In this document: positions 16,151-24,829 of the stretch, piece after piece
Layout: each line of letters starts with the position of its first letter
How positions within the stretch are numbered: position 1 is the stretch's first letter
NCBI GenBank assembly: GCA_039801245.1
Contig: JBDRUF010000014.1
Location: 1 to 34,897, forward strand
Direction of reading: 5' to 3'
Length of the DNA: 34,897 nt
Origin: a candidate division WOR-3 bacterium
GTDB taxonomy: Bacteria; Hydrothermota; Tepidihabitantia; Tepidihabitantales; Tepidihabitantaceae
Program-made: the position numbers and the translations under genes
The notes under the pieces: model-generated
Told to the model about the DNA's origin: nothing
The model's input: the letters and a program-made list of their open reading frames with translations, nothing else
The model's database searches: none

Positions 16151-18325
16151 TCATCTCATAATCACTACGCTCCTGAGTAACTGTTCTTTATCGTTCACGC
16201 AGATAAAGTATACACCTGCAGGAACCAAGCGTCCGTTGTTATCTCTGCAATTCCATATTGTGACCTCACGAGAAGGGAGTTTGTGCATTAATCGACCATT
16301 GGCATCGTAGATATACACATATTGAGCATTGAGGAGTGTCGGCGATAGGTGGATTTGGACATTGGAGCGGGAGGGGTTGGGTGTTACATTGAGTTTTGTG
16401 CTTTTAAATACGGGTCTATTCCCTTCAATTCCCCCAAATGGCGACTCATATATCTGCAGGCTTGTAGATAATGTGGCTACAAATATGCGCGTGCCGGCAC
16501 AGGTAATTCCATAACTGGGTGAAGGAACCGGGTAGTAATAACCTACTTCGGTAGGATTGGTCGGGTCGGCAATATCAACTACAATGATACGGTAACATGC
16601 AGCGAGATAGGCATAATTGCCATAAACCTGAACATCAGGGGTATGGTCGCGGGTTGAAATTCGTCCAACTTCGTATGGATGGGTTGGATCCGAGATGTCA
16701 ATAACTCGCATCAAGCCTTCAGGTCCGGTAACACAGGCATAAGAGCCAGCGAGACTGACAGCAAAGGCTGAGCCTTCAAAAGAGTAACGACCGGTTTCAA
16801 CCGGGTGGGTCGGGTCAGAGATGTTTATGAGGATGAGACCGTCAATATCGGCAGCGAGGTAAGCGTAGTTACCGTTAACGCAGACATCGCGGCTGGGCGG
16901 GCTGCTGACATAGCGAGCGATAACAGTAGGATTGCTCGGGTCAGTTACATTTATAATCCATAAGCCATGGTCAGCAAGATATGCGATAGAATCGCAGACA
17001 AACAAACCAAGGCTATGTGCCATCCCAAGAGACTCGCAATAGCCAACAATAAATGGGTTTGCCGGGTCGGTTACATTGACGATTGTCAGCCCCCTGCCAT
17101 CAGCAATGTAGGCATAATCGCCAAGGACATGAACCGCTTGTGCCCAAATGCGAGTTGAACACTCACCCACCTCAACTGGATATGTAGGATTGGAGATATC
17201 AATTATGCGCAATCCATCACAGCAATCAGCTATGTAGGCATAATTGCCTGAGACAAACACATCATCAGTTAAGCCAGCAGGTATTGGTGCCGTTCCTATC
17301 AGAACCGGGTTGCGGGGGTCAGTAACATCAACAACATAGAAGTCATTACCAGCTACGAAGGCGTGGTTGCCCGCCATTGTTATTATTGATGATGCCATAG
17401 TGGAGCATATTCCTATTTGGTGCGGATTGGATGGGTTGGTTACATTTAATACAATAACGCCGTCGTCGCTCGCTATGTATGCCAGCGTGTCCCGCACCCA
17501 CAGGTCATATATATCATCAATGCCAGGGTCCTGGTAATAACCAACCACAACTGGATGGGCCGGTTCGGATACATCAATCAAGAACATTTCGTGCTCGCAA
17601 AGAAGATAGGCAATTGAATCAAGCACGCGAACTCGAACCGGATCATAATTTGTTGAGCAAGCAGCGACACCATGAGGATTGGTTGGTTGACCGACATCGA
17701 TGATACTCATAGTAAATTCACCGGAAATGTAACAGTAGGGCCAGTCAAGGGTAATGAACCTTGCTGCGTGCGGCAATAGGCAGTGGCTGATTTCCCTTGG
17801 GTGACTAAGGTCAGCAAGGTCGAAGATGCGCAATCCCGAATCACCACAAGTTAGATAGGCGAGAGAGTCCCGAACAGCAATATCTAACACTGCTCCTGGT
17901 ATATTAAACCGTGCCAGGCGATTTGGTGCTGATGGGTCCGTAACATCCCATACCTCAAAGCCGTTGCGATATGAGGCGATGTAGAGGGTATCAGAATTAT
18001 AATAAAGGTTTAAAACATCACCCATTGTCCTTAAACGGTCGGTGAGGATGAAGGGATGTGTTGGGTTGGAAACATCAATAGGGTAAACCCCACCACCAGC
18101 GCCGCAAAAAACGATATTGCGTGTAGAGTCTGTAACGAGTGCTGTTGGGGCACCGAACGGCCAGTTACCAACGAAATGGCAGTTCAGGGAATCAGGGTTC
18201 AAAAAGGGCGGGTGGGAAAAGGAGAGCTGATTACAGCTGGTTGTTATATCATAACCAGACACAGCCATAAATGCCCGTGATGCAAGTATACCAGTTCCAA
18301 TTAATGCTGCCAAGACTACCTGCAT
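16151..18325 (-). CDS. LVIVD-repeat surface protein with C-terminal sorting domain
   Basis: The 724-residue protein has an N-terminal signal peptide (MQVVLAALIGTGILASRAFM). It carries 13 units of the LVIVD type: GNYAYIA, then GLRIIDISNPTYPVEVG and variants, predicted to fold as beta-propeller blades. The last ~80 residues (NVTPNPSRSNVQIHL, YIYDANGRLMHKL, VPAGVYFICV) are a type A-like sorting domain. The function is unknown; such proteins are common on the surface of FCB and related bacteria. AAAAAGGAGGT before ATG 18325 and a consensus promoter upstream indicate active, separate expression. Confidence 0.88.
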   Translation of the reverse strand: MQVVLAALIGTGILASRAFMAVSGYDITTSCNQLSFSHPPFLNPDSLNCHFVGNWPFGAPTALVTDSTRNIVFCGAGGGVYPIDVSNPTHPFILTDRLRTMGDVLNLYYNSDTLYIASYRNGFEVWDVTDPSAPNRLARFNIPGAVLDIAVRDSLAYLTCGDSGLRIFDLADLSHPREISHCLLPHAARFITLDWPYCYISGEFTMSIIDVGQPTNPHGVAACSTNYDPVRVRVLDSIAYLLCEHEMFLIDVSEPAHPVVVGYYQDPGIDDIYDLWVRDTLAYIASDDGVIVLNVTNPSNPHQIGICSTMASSIITMAGNHAFVAGNDFYVVDVTDPRNPVLIGTAPIPAGLTDDVFVSGNYAYIADCCDGLRIIDISNPTYPVEVGECSTRIWAQAVHVLGDYAYIADGRGLTIVNVTDPANPFIVGYCESLGMAHSLGLFVCDSIAYLADHGLWIINVTDPSNPTVIARYVSSPPSRDVCVNGNYAYLAADIDGLILINISDPTHPVETGRYSFEGSAFAVSLAGSYACVTGPEGLMRVIDISDPTHPYEVGRISTRDHTPDVQVYGNYAYLAACYRIIVVDIADPTNPTEVGYYYPVPSPSYGITCAGTRIFVATLSTSLQIYESPFGGIEGNRPVFKSTKLNVTPNPSRSNVQIHLSPTLLNAQYVYIYDANGRLMHKLPSREVTIWNCRDNNGRLVPAGVYFICVNDKEQLLRSVVIMR

Positions 18326-18351
18326 TTATACCTCCTTTTTATATCAGAAAC

Positions 18352-18378
18352 ATTATAGCATAATTTTATAAATGTCAA
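18352..18378 (-). promoter_or_regulatory. Consensus sigma70 promoter of the LVIVD protein gene
   Basis: On the minus strand, a perfect TTGACA (18378-18373), 15 bases, and a perfect TATAAT (18357-18352). A 26-base leader with AAGGAGGT precedes ATG 18325. Confidence 0.7.
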
Positions 18379-18431
18379 ATATATTTTGGGATAGATATTG
18401 CAAATTTTTTGGGGAATGGTTGAAGAGAGGT

Positions 18432-19403
18432 TCAGTATTTGCGGGTTTTGTTTACTGCCGATTGGTGTTCGGCAGGGGTGCGGGAGAAGATGTGGGTGCC
18501 GTTGCCTTTGGAGACAAAGAAGAGGTAGTCGTGCCGGGCAGGAAAAAGCACCGCCCGGAGCGCAAGCCTGCCCGGGTTGCAGATTGGACCGGGCGGAAGC
18601 CCGGTGTGAAGATAGGTGTTGTAGGGTGATGGGGTCTTGAGGTCTTGGAGGCTCAACCGCTCCTTGTGTTCGGGAAGGATGTATTCAACCGTGGCGCAGG
18701 ACTGAAGCGGTAGTTTGCGCCTTAACCGGTTGAGGAAGACACCGGCAATAACGGGAAACTCCTCAGGAACCTGTGCCTCCTTTTCTACAATTGAGGCAAG
18801 GATTACAGCCTGTGGTTCGGTTAAGTTGGTGCGGGAGTCAATTTTGAGGGTTTGGAAGGTGATGCGAAACTGCCGGACAAGACGCTGGACAATCGCCTTC
18901 GGTTCAGAGCCGGTCTGAAACTCATAGGTCTCAGGAAAGAGATACCCTTCCGCACTGGCAAAGGGAATGTCAAGGGAGCGGAGGAGGGCGGTGTCCTTGC
19001 AGGCGGCAAGGAATGAGTCTTGGGGGCAGATGCCGTTTTCGTCAAGGATGCGGGCAATCGCCTCTTGGGTAGCGCCTTCAGGAATGGTGACAAAGAGAAA
19101 GGCAGGGGTTTCGCGGGCAAGCATTTTGAGGACCAGTTTTGGGTCGGTATTGGGGACGAAGCGGTATCTGCCAGGCTGGATGCGATGGTCGTAGTTGTAG
19201 AACCAGGAGGTGAGGCGGAAAAGAAGGACCGAGTTGATGATTTCCTTTTCCTTGAGCGCATTGCCAATCTCTGCTATGGACATTTTTGGTTTCACTATTA
19301 TTTCCCTTTTCGGTCCGGTATAGGCAGGAGGAAGTTGTTCAGAACAGGATGTGAGAAGCAGCGAGGCGATAGGTAAGAGACGGAGGACGGATAGGGCTCT
19401 CAT
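18432..19403 (-). CDS. mltG: Endolytic peptidoglycan transglycosylase MltG, possibly lipid-anchored
   Basis: The 323-residue YceG/MltG-family enzyme cleaves nascent glycan strands and acts as a terminator of peptidoglycan polymerisation. Seen: GYLFPETYEF, ILASIVEKEA with catalytic Glu207 (E218 in E. coli), VFLNRL and SPYNTYLHTGLPPGPICNPG. The N-terminus reads IASLLLTSCSEQ, a lipobox with Cys20, rather than the usual uncleaved transmembrane anchor. That would make it a lipoprotein; lipid anchoring is inference. It overlaps ruvX by four bases (ATGA), so the two are translationally coupled. Confidence 0.92.
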   Translation of the reverse strand: MRALSVLRLLPIASLLLTSCSEQLPPAYTGPKREIIVKPKMSIAEIGNALKEKEIINSVLLFRLTSWFYNYDHRIQPGRYRFVPNTDPKLVLKMLARETPAFLFVTIPEGATQEAIARILDENGICPQDSFLAACKDTALLRSLDIPFASAEGYLFPETYEFQTGSEPKAIVQRLVRQFRITFQTLKIDSRTNLTEPQAVILASIVEKEAQVPEEFPVIAGVFLNRLRRKLPLQSCATVEYILPEHKERLSLQDLKTPSPYNTYLHTGLPPGPICNPGRLALRAVLFPARHDYLFFVSKGNGTHIFSRTPAEHQSAVNKTRKY

Positions 19404-19852
19404 AGTTCTGGCGCAGTTGCTTGTTTGCGTCCCCTTTTTAACAGTTCAAGGTAGTCTTCAAGGATGATGGTGGCGGCGATGTGGTCAATGGGCAAGGAGG
19501 CATCGGGTCGGAAATTTCTGCCGTGGACCTCGGCGTAAACCCTTTCCGCATAACGGGTGGAAAGGCGCTCGTCAAAAAGTTCTACCGGCAGGTGCAGGGT
19601 TTTGGCAAGCCTGGAGGCGAAGCGGCGGATTTTTTCACTTCTGGTGCTGGGTTTGCCCGAAAGGCTTAGAGGGAGACCGATGACAATCAGGTCAACCTCG
19701 TGCTGCTGGGCGAGCCTGCTGATAGCGGCAATCAGTTCCTCATCACTTTTATGGTTGATGGTCGTCAGGCTCTGGGCGATGGTTTTGGTTTCATCAGATA
19801 GGGCAACCCCGGTCCGGCGCTCACCATAATCAAGACACAAAATTCGTGGCAT
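19400..19852 (-). CDS. ruvX: RuvX/YqgF family nuclease (Holliday junction resolvase-like)
   Basis: The ~150-residue RNase H-fold protein starts MPRILCLDYGERRTGVALSD, the typical family beginning, with the first catalytic Asp in LDYG. LIVIGLPLSLSG and FDERLSTRYA carry the second acidic position, and DHIAATIILEDYL the third. It may act in 16S rRNA 5'-end processing or DNA junction resolution. An in-frame ATG exists at 19876, but the family alignment and a TATAAA box at 19863-19868 favour ATG 19852, which would be leaderless. It heads a two-gene operon with mltG. Confidence 0.9.
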   Translation of the reverse strand: MPRILCLDYGERRTGVALSDETKTIAQSLTTINHKSDEELIAAISRLAQQHEVDLIVIGLPLSLSGKPSTRSEKIRRFASRLAKTLHLPVELFDERLSTRYAERVYAEVHGRNFRPDASLPIDHIAATIILEDYLELLKRGRKQATAPEL

Positions 19853-19862
19853 TACACAAAAT

Positions 19863-19889
19863 TTTATATCATCCATTGGTGTTTGTCCA
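19863..19889 (-). promoter_or_regulatory. Possible promoter of ruvX-mltG
   Basis: On the minus strand, TGGACA (19889-19884), 15 bases, TATAAA (19868-19863), then ten bases to ATG 19852. Confidence 0.35.
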
Positions 19890-19907
19890 GATGGGCATCT
19901 CTGGCTT

Positions 19908-19935
19908 TTGACTTGTCTTCAAATTCGGATATATT
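19908..19935 (+). promoter_or_regulatory. Promoter of the lysS operon
   Basis: TTGACT (19908-19913), 16 bases, TATATT (19930-19935), then eight bases to ATG 19944. The gyrA promoter has the same hexamers and the same spacer. Confidence 0.6.
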
Positions 19936-19943
19936 TAACAACT

Positions 19944-21410
19944 ATGGCTGAATCCTTTGATGAAGCGCCCTTGCAGCGGGATGTGCGCTTAGAGAAGTTA
20001 AGGAGGCTGCAGAGCGAGGGTGTTTTGCCCTATGCCTATCGTTATCAGCGGACCCATTGCGCCCGGGAGATAATTGAGCAGTATGAGCATTTGAGCGAGA
20101 ATGGGGTTGAGGTGAGGGTTTGCGGGAGATTGATGTCAAGGCGCAGGCATGGCAAGACCCAGTTCGGTCATATTCAGGACTCATCGGGAAGGGTGCAGCT
20201 CTATTTTCGGGAGGACACGCTCGGCAAGGATTTTTATGAGCGGCTGGAACTAATTGATATCGGTGATTTCATCGGTGTGAAGGGCGAGGTTTTCAAGACA
20301 AAGACCGGCGAGATTACCGTAAATGTCAAGGAATGGACGCTTTTGAGCAAGTCGCTTTTGCCCCTCCCTGAGAAGTTTCACGGTCTCAAGGATGTTGAGG
20401 CACGTTACCGGCAGCGCTATCTTGACATTTTGGTTAATCCCGATTCAAGGCGGGTCTTTGAACTGAGGTCAAGGATTATCACGCTGGTCAGGCGTTTTCT
20501 TGATTCCAGGGGCTTTGTTGAGGTGGAGACGCCGATTCTGCAGCCGATTTACGGGGGGGCCGCGGCAAGACCTTTTCAGACCTATTACAATGTTTTAGAG
20601 CAGGAGATGTTTCTGCGCATCTCGGATGAGCTCTATCTCAAGCGGCTGGTTGTGGGCGGGCTGGAAAGGGTTTATGAGATTGGCAAGGATTTCCGAAATG
20701 AGGGGATTGACAGGACGCACAATCCGGAGTTTACCCAGCTGGAGCTATATCAGGCCTATGCGGATTATAACGATATGATGATGTTAGTGGAGGAGATGTT
20801 TCGGTTCCTCGCGCAAGAGCTGTTTGGCAAGACCGAGGTTGAGTATTCCGGGCAGCGGATTGATTTTGGCAGGTCCTGGCACCGACTGAAGTTTGTTGAG
20901 GCACTTAAGGAAAAGATTGAGGCTGACCCGTTGGAGTTGAGCGATAAGATGCTTTTGAAGTTGGGGGCAAGGTTCGGGGTGGAAATTAAAGAAGGGACAT
21001 CAAGGGCAAAGATTCTGGACAAACTGTTCAGTGAGTTGGTTCAGAAGGGGATTGTTGAGCCAACATTTGTGCTTGACCATCCGAAGGAGACAACCCCTCT
21101 GGCAAAACCACACCGTGATGACCCGAGGCTGGTTGAGCGGTTTGAGCCGATTGTCTGCGGGATGGAGCTTGGTAATGCCTTCAGTGAGTTGAACGACCCT
21201 TTGGAGCAGCGGGAGCGGTTTGAAGAGGCGATAAAGCGGAACGAGGAGTTTGCGACGCTGGATGAGGATTACTGCCAGGCGCTGGAATATGGGTTGCCGC
21301 CAACCGGGGGCTTGGGAATCGGAATTGACCGGCTGGTGATGCTTTTTGCCAATCAGGACTCAATTCGGGATGTGATACTTTTTCCGCAACTGAAGAAGGA
21401 AAGGGCTTGA
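19944..21410 (+). CDS. lysS: Lysyl-tRNA synthetase, class II
   Basis: The 488-residue enzyme has an N-terminal OB-fold anticodon-binding domain (about 50-160: VRVCGRLMSRRRHGKTQFGHIQD). The class II core contains motif 1 (FLDSRGFVEVETPILQP), motif 2 (FRNEGIDRTHNPEFTQLELY) and motif 3 (GLGIGIDRLVMLF). Length and motifs are those of bacterial LysRS. ATG 19944 (MAESFDEAP) is chosen: the promoter overlaps the upstream possible start at 19908, and the mRNA would begin almost at this ATG. It is the first gene of a six-gene run with lolC/E-like, lolD-like, mcsA, mcsB and selA. Confidence 0.96.
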   Translation: MAESFDEAPLQRDVRLEKLRRLQSEGVLPYAYRYQRTHCAREIIEQYEHLSENGVEVRVCGRLMSRRRHGKTQFGHIQDSSGRVQLYFREDTLGKDFYERLELIDIGDFIGVKGEVFKTKTGEITVNVKEWTLLSKSLLPLPEKFHGLKDVEARYRQRYLDILVNPDSRRVFELRSRIITLVRRFLDSRGFVEVETPILQPIYGGAAARPFQTYYNVLEQEMFLRISDELYLKRLVVGGLERVYEIGKDFRNEGIDRTHNPEFTQLELYQAYADYNDMMMLVEEMFRFLAQELFGKTEVEYSGQRIDFGRSWHRLKFVEALKEKIEADPLELSDKMLLKLGARFGVEIKEGTSRAKILDKLFSELVQKGIVEPTFVLDHPKETTPLAKPHRDDPRLVERFEPIVCGMELGNAFSELNDPLEQRERFEEAIKRNEEFATLDEDYCQALEYGLPPTGGLGIGIDRLVMLFANQDSIRDVILFPQLKKERA

Positions 21411-21411
21411 T

Positions 21412-22632
21412 ATGGGTTTTGAGTTTTTTGTTGCCCGTAGGTATCTTCGGGGCAGGAGCCGGCGCCTACTTTCCGGTCCGAGCGCCATTGCGATGGGTGG
21501 GGTTTTTGTGGGTGTAGCAGCAATCATCATCGTCCTTTCGGTTGAGAACGGGTTTCACAAGGAGTTGCGGGACCGGATTCTGGGCGCCTCTCCCCATATT
21601 ACCGTTTCCCAGTTTGGTTACAAGCCGATTGACTATGGAGGTGAAGCCGATTCAATAGTAAAGAAAATCAGACAGGTGCCAGGGGTGGTTCAGGTGGCAC
21701 CGTTTATCTATTCCAAGATTCTCATGCGGGCGGGTTCACTTGTGGAAGGTGGCGTTGTCAAAGGGATTGAACCTGATGCCGAAGGCGAGATAACCGACAT
21801 TGCCAAAAGTATGGTAGAAGGGTCTTTTGCATTTGACTCCTCAGGTCTGGTGATTGGTTGTGAACTGGCGAGGAATTTAGGGCTGTTTGTCGGTGATGAG
21901 ATTGTGCTTTTTTCACCGTTTGCTGGCACCGCCACACCGGTTGGTTATCTGCCGCGGACAAAGACCTTCAGGGTTCAGGGTATCTTTGATGCCGGGATGT
22001 ATGAGTATAACGCCAGTTTTGTGTTTGTGAGCCTTGCTGACCTGCAGCAATTTTTAGGTATGCCCGGGAAGATTAACGGGTTTGAGATAAAATGTTCAGA
22101 CCCCTTGAATGCCACGAGGATTGCAAGGCGTATTGCTATTGAACTTGGTATGCCATTCCGGGCAACGGACTGGATTGCCCAGAACAGAAACCTTTTTACC
22201 GCTCTGCGTTTGGAAAAGGTGGTTACTTTTATCGTTTTGGTTCTGATTGTCTTGGTGGCGGCTTTTAATATCGTCGGGATGCTGACAATGATGGTGATAC
22301 GCAAGACCAGGGAGATAGGGATTCTGAAAACGATTGGTGCAAGGTCAAAGAGTATTACCAGGATTTTTATGCTGGTGGGGCTTTTAATCGGGGTGATTGG
22401 GACCGGTCTTGGTGCCCTTTTTGGGTTTATTGTTTCCTATCTTTTAAACCGTTACCGGTTTGTCAGCCTGCCCGGTGATGTTTATTTTATCAAGAATCTG
22501 CCGGTGGAGATGCAGTGGCAGGATTTTGTCCTTGTCTGCCTTGCCGCATTGGTCATCACCTTTCTGGCAACATTTTATCCGGCATGGCGGGCGGCAAAAC
22601 TGCAGCCGGTGGAGGCGATTCGTTATGAATGA
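21412..22632 (+). CDS. LolC/LolE-type lipoprotein-releasing ABC permease
   Basis: The 406-residue inner-membrane protein of the FtsX/MacB-like permease superfamily has an N-terminal cytoplasmic stretch (FFVARRYLRGRSR). Then come one membrane helix (about 24-44), a periplasmic domain (~50-255), and three C-terminal helices. The coupling segment TRKTREIGILKTIGARSKSI-like (MVIRKTREIGILKTIGA) is typical of LolC/E. Only one permease gene is present, so it may work as a homodimer with the ATPase encoded next, moving lipoproteins towards the outer membrane. It starts one base after the lysS stop and overlaps the ATPase gene by eight bases. Confidence 0.9.
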   Translation: MGFEFFVARRYLRGRSRRLLSGPSAIAMGGVFVGVAAIIIVLSVENGFHKELRDRILGASPHITVSQFGYKPIDYGGEADSIVKKIRQVPGVVQVAPFIYSKILMRAGSLVEGGVVKGIEPDAEGEITDIAKSMVEGSFAFDSSGLVIGCELARNLGLFVGDEIVLFSPFAGTATPVGYLPRTKTFRVQGIFDAGMYEYNASFVFVSLADLQQFLGMPGKINGFEIKCSDPLNATRIARRIAIELGMPFRATDWIAQNRNLFTALRLEKVVTFIVLVLIVLVAAFNIVGMLTMMVIRKTREIGILKTIGARSKSITRIFMLVGLLIGVIGTGLGALFGFIVSYLLNRYRFVSLPGDVYFIKNLPVEMQWQDFVLVCLAALVITFLATFYPAWRAAKLQPVEAIRYE

Positions 22633-23302
22633 TGAGGTCTTGAGAGCAGAGGATATCTGGCGCAGTTTTCAGACCGGTCCGGAAAAACTGGAGGTTTTAA
22701 AAGGTGTGAGTCTCACGGTAAATAAAGGGGAGCTGGTGGCGATTGTGGGACCGTCAGGTTCAGGCAAGTCAACCCTTCTGCATATCTTGGGCGGTCTTGA
22801 CCGACCAGAAAGAGGCAGGGTTATCCTTGATTCCTGCGACATCTTCAGTTATCCTGAACAGCGGTTACCGGAGCTGCGCAATCAGAAGGTGGGGTTTGTG
22901 TTTCAGTTTCACCACCTTTTGAGCGAGTTCACGGTTGTGGAAAATGTGGCGGTGCCACTTTTGATTACCGGTATGGATAGGAAAAAGGCTTTTGCTCGTG
23001 CCGAAGAGGTTTTGGTTGAGGTCGGCTTTACTTCGCGAATGAGACACAAGCCGGCAGAGCTTTCCGGTGGGGAAAGGGCGCTGGTGGCGGTGGCAAGGGC
23101 GCTGGCAAATTCGCCGGCAGTTATCTTTGCTGATGAGCCGACCGGTAATCTGGATTCACGGTCGACCGAGTTGCTGATGGCACTCTTGGTGCGGTTAAGT
23201 AATGAGAAGGGGAAGACGATTTTGGTGGTAACCCACAACGATTTTGTGGCAGGCAAGGCAGGGAGGCGGCTGTTGTTAAAGGATGGAAAACTTTGGCAAT
23301 GA
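22625..23302 (+). CDS. lolD: LolD-type ABC ATPase
   Basis: The 225-residue ATPase has Walker A GPSGSGKST, Q-loop region FVFQFHHLL, signature LSGGERA, Walker B VIFADEPTGNLDS and H-loop VVTHN. This is the LolD/MacB-like family, best assigned as LolD from the LolC/E-like permease overlapping its 5' end. ATG 22625 begins MNDEVLRAEDIWRSF; the longer in-frame reading upstream lies inside the permease gene. The stop overlaps the mcsA start (ATGA). Confidence 0.92.
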   Translation: MNDEVLRAEDIWRSFQTGPEKLEVLKGVSLTVNKGELVAIVGPSGSGKSTLLHILGGLDRPERGRVILDSCDIFSYPEQRLPELRNQKVGFVFQFHHLLSEFTVVENVAVPLLITGMDRKKAFARAEEVLVEVGFTSRMRHKPAELSGGERALVAVARALANSPAVIFADEPTGNLDSRSTELLMALLVRLSNEKGKTILVVTHNDFVAGKAGRRLLLKDGKLWQ

Positions 23303-23799
23303 AGAGGCTTTGCGACATCTGTGGTAAGAACGAGGCTATTTTGACCGTCCGCCATCTGGATAAGGAGGGTAAGGCAACCGAGATTGGTATCTGCGCACAG
23401 TGTGCTAAGGAAAGGGGATTTAGCGGGGTTGAGGATTTGCAGAAGGGTGCGGCAGAACTGTTGGCAGAACTGAAGGCGCGGATTGAAGACAAAGACAAAA
23501 AGGTTGTCTGCCCTAAGTGCGGGATGAGTTTTGCCGAATTCAAGCGGGTGGGCAGGCTTGGCTGTGCCTCCTGTTACCTAACATTTGGTAAAGAGATAGA
23601 GCCTTTAATCCGGCGGTTGCACGGCTCAGTGCAGCATGTGGGCAAGAGCCCCCAGGAGGGGGTAAAAAGGGCGCAGGAGCGGCTCAAGATTCAAAGGTTG
23701 CGTAAGGAGCTGGAGGTGGCGATAAAGGAGGAGGATTATGAGCGGGCAGCAGCCCTGCGCGACCTTTTGAGGGAGGCGGGAGATGAACCCAAGAACTGA
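23299..23799 (+). CDS. mcsA: McsA-like zinc-binding activator with UVR motif
   Basis: The 166-residue protein has four CxxC pairs (C5/C8, C32/C35, C71/C74, C89/C92) forming two zinc modules, and a C-terminal UVR-type helical motif (about 133-163: LRKELEVAIKEEDYERAAAL). This is the McsA architecture. McsA activates the arginine kinase McsB in protein quality control; here mcsB follows and overlaps by 17 bases. No ctsR or clpC lies next to them in this window. ATG 23299 overlaps the lolD stop. Confidence 0.9.
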   Translation: MKRLCDICGKNEAILTVRHLDKEGKATEIGICAQCAKERGFSGVEDLQKGAAELLAELKARIEDKDKKVVCPKCGMSFAEFKRVGRLGCASCYLTFGKEIEPLIRRLHGSVQHVGKSPQEGVKRAQERLKIQRLRKELEVAIKEEDYERAAALRDLLREAGDEPKN

Positions 23800-24826
23800 A
23801 AGGGTTGGTTCCTGGCTGAGCGCCACGGGCCCTGAGTCTGATGTTGTCATCTCCACCAGGGTCCGCTTTGCCCGTAACCTTGCTGATGTCCCTTTTCCGA
23901 TAAGGATGAAGCCCGAGGACCAGGAACTGGTTTTAGATACGGTGCGCTGGGCACTGAAAGAAACCGGGTTTTTGAACCGAGGGCGGTTTTATGAGGAGGT
24001 GATGTTGGATGAACCAGACGGACATTACTTTGTTGAACGTCATCTTGCCTCACCCGATTTTATCTCAAGCAAGGGCAAAAAGGGGCTTTATGTGTCAGAT
24101 GATGAAACCCTCAGTTTGATGGTAAATGAGGAGGACCATCTCCGTTTCCAGGGGCTGGCATCTGGGCTTGATTTTTCTCTCGCCTTTGCGCTGGCAGGGG
24201 AGATGGATGAAAAACTCGGGTCTCAGGTTGACTATGCCTTTTCTCCTCAGTTCGGGTTTCTCACCTCCTGTCCGACAAATGTCGGCACCGGGATGAGGGC
24301 TTCGGTCTTTCTGCACCTGCCGGGTCTGGTGTTGACAAGGGAGATTGAGAAGGTGCTGCGCGGGGCGTATTCGGTTGGGCTTTTGGTAAGGGGAATTTAC
24401 GGGGAGGGTAGTGAAACCAGAGGCAATCTGTTTCAGATTTCCAATCAGAAGACCCTGGGTCAGTCTGAGGCGGAGATAATTGAGGTGATAACCAATATCT
24501 GCCGGCAGATAATTGACTATGAGCACAAGGCGCGGGAATATCTGATGCACAATCTGAGGGTTGAGGTTGAGGATAAGGTCTTTCGGTCATTGGGGATTCT
24601 GCGCGGGGCGAGAATCATCTCTTCGGCGGAGGCAACAAACCTCTTGGCAACGGTGCGCCTGGGGGTGAGTTTGGGAATTATCAATGAGTTGAAACTGAGC
24701 GAGGTTACCTCCCTCTTGGTTTTAATCAGACCGGCAAACCTGGAGGCAATTTTGGGTGAAAAACTTGAGCCGGCAGAGCGGGATGAGCGCCGCGCAACAT
24801 TTATCCGACAGAAACTGGTGCGATAA
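23783..24826 (+). CDS. mcsB: Protein-arginine kinase McsB
   Basis: The 347-residue member of the phosphagen kinase fold shows ISTRVRFARNLADVPFP (N-terminal nucleotide-binding signature), SCPTNVGTGMRASVFLHLPGL with the family Cys/Asn loop, and GNLFQISNQKTLGQSEAEII. Length is as in McsB of Gram-positive bacteria. McsB phosphorylates protein arginines and so marks proteins for the ClpCP protease in firmicutes; the target protease here is unknown. Position after mcsA and before selA supports the assignment. The start follows a GGGAGGCGGGAG Shine-Dalgarno. Confidence 0.93.
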   Translation: MNPRTERVGSWLSATGPESDVVISTRVRFARNLADVPFPIRMKPEDQELVLDTVRWALKETGFLNRGRFYEEVMLDEPDGHYFVERHLASPDFISSKGKKGLYVSDDETLSLMVNEEDHLRFQGLASGLDFSLAFALAGEMDEKLGSQVDYAFSPQFGFLTSCPTNVGTGMRASVFLHLPGLVLTREIEKVLRGAYSVGLLVRGIYGEGSETRGNLFQISNQKTLGQSEAEIIEVITNICRQIIDYEHKAREYLMHNLRVEVEDKVFRSLGILRGARIISSAEATNLLATVRLGVSLGIINELKLSEVTSLLVLIRPANLEAILGEKLEPAERDERRATFIRQKLVR

Positions 24827-24829
24827 GCA

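Noticed and set aside
22460-22624. N-terminal extension of the LolD-like ATPase
   Set aside because: It lies wholly inside the permease gene in another frame, and the family begins at MNDEVLRAEDIW.
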